Assembly: GCA_003485885.1 (NCBI GenBank)
Contig: DNHM01000178.1
Span: 1,762 to 8,199 of the forward strand
Reading direction: 5' to 3'
DNA from: Acidimicrobiaceae bacterium
GTDB lineage: Bacteria; Actinomycetota; Acidimicrobiia; Acidimicrobiales; UBA10347
DNA: 6,438 nt
This document shows positions 6,363 through 6,438 of this stretch, piece by piece. The translations under genes and the position numbers were made by a program. The number at the start of each line of letters is the position of its first letter. Position 1 is the first letter of the stretch. The notes under the pieces are model-generated. The model was not told where the DNA came from. It saw only the letters and a list, made by a program, of their open reading frames with translations, and ran no database searches.

Positions 6363-6438
6363 TCAGCTGTCGCGATCCTTCTTCTCCGCTTCGGCTGCTG
6401 CGGCGGCCTCGGCGGCCGCAGCCTTCATGTCGGCTTCG
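6363..6438 (-). CDS. C-terminal tail of an upstream protein, probably RNA polymerase omega subunit (cut by right window edge)
   Basis: The minus-strand frame enters from the right edge and ends at a TGA at 6365-6363, 36 bp before the coaBC start. The visible 24 residues are low in complexity: EADMKAAAAEAAAAAEAEKK, then DRDS, a charged alanine/glutamate/lysine tail probably helical or disordered. Nothing in it identifies a family. The reason to suspect rpoZ is position only: in many Actinomycetota the gene directly upstream of coaBC-metK encodes the omega subunit, and omega proteins can carry variable acidic or alanine-rich tails. Same strand and short spacing suggest one operon with coaBC. 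The coding call is fairly safe because the frame is open across the whole visible part and ends near the next gene. The identity is a guess. Confidence 0.6.
   Translation of the reverse strand, partial: EADMKAAAAEAAAAAEAEKKDRDS

Noticed and set aside
6393..6423. GC-rich potential hairpin (GGCTGC...GCAGCC)
   Set aside because: It is explained by alanine codon repeats (GCC/GCA/GCG) in the coding tail, and it lies before the stop with no T-tract.
1..6438. Mobile element, phage, toxin-antitoxin, CRISPR or defence genes
   Set aside because: No transposase, integrase, terminal repeats, spaced repeat array or defence domain was found. All well-supported genes are regulatory, RNA-modifying or core housekeeping genes.

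Overview
The window looks like chromosomal DNA from a member of the Actinomycetota, possibly an Acidimicrobiia-like lineage. It is moderately GC-rich by eye (not counted). Two things point that way: the gene order [upstream gene with an Ala/Glu-rich tail, probably rpoZ] - coaBC - metK - priA, which is a conserved actinobacterial block, and a PriA that has lost its helicase ATPase motifs while keeping all eight zinc-ligand cysteines. The exact lineage cannot be fixed from sequence reading alone.

Layout from left to right. Positions 1-736 (minus strand) hold a two-component system: a complete OmpR-type response regulator, whose stop overlaps by one base the start of a membrane protein that runs off the left edge and is almost certainly the partner histidine kinase. 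A divergent intergenic stretch (737-905) contains an 8-bp inverted repeat that could be an operator. Positions 906-2074 (plus strand) are a tight two-gene unit: a YbxB/RsmC-like class I methyltransferase and, 2 bp later, a TrmH/SpoU-type 2'-O-ribose methyltransferase. It meets the next unit tail to tail with an 11-bp gap. Positions 2086-6438 (minus strand) are a housekeeping operon read from right to left: the C-terminal tail of an unidentified, probably omega-subunit, gene, then coaBC, metK and priA, with gaps of 25-36 bp.

Functionally, coaBC supplies 4'-phosphopantetheine for coenzyme A and metK makes S-adenosylmethionine, the methyl donor used by the two methyltransferases of the convergent unit. 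PriA belongs to replication restart. The two-component system has no visible target in the window.

No mobile element, phage gene, CRISPR array, tRNA or rRNA was seen. The window is mostly ordinary core genome. The features most worth a second look are a perfect 14-bp inverted repeat around a possible priA start codon, the dyad upstream of the response regulator, and non-canonical active-site residues in CoaBC. I see no new defence or metabolic system here.
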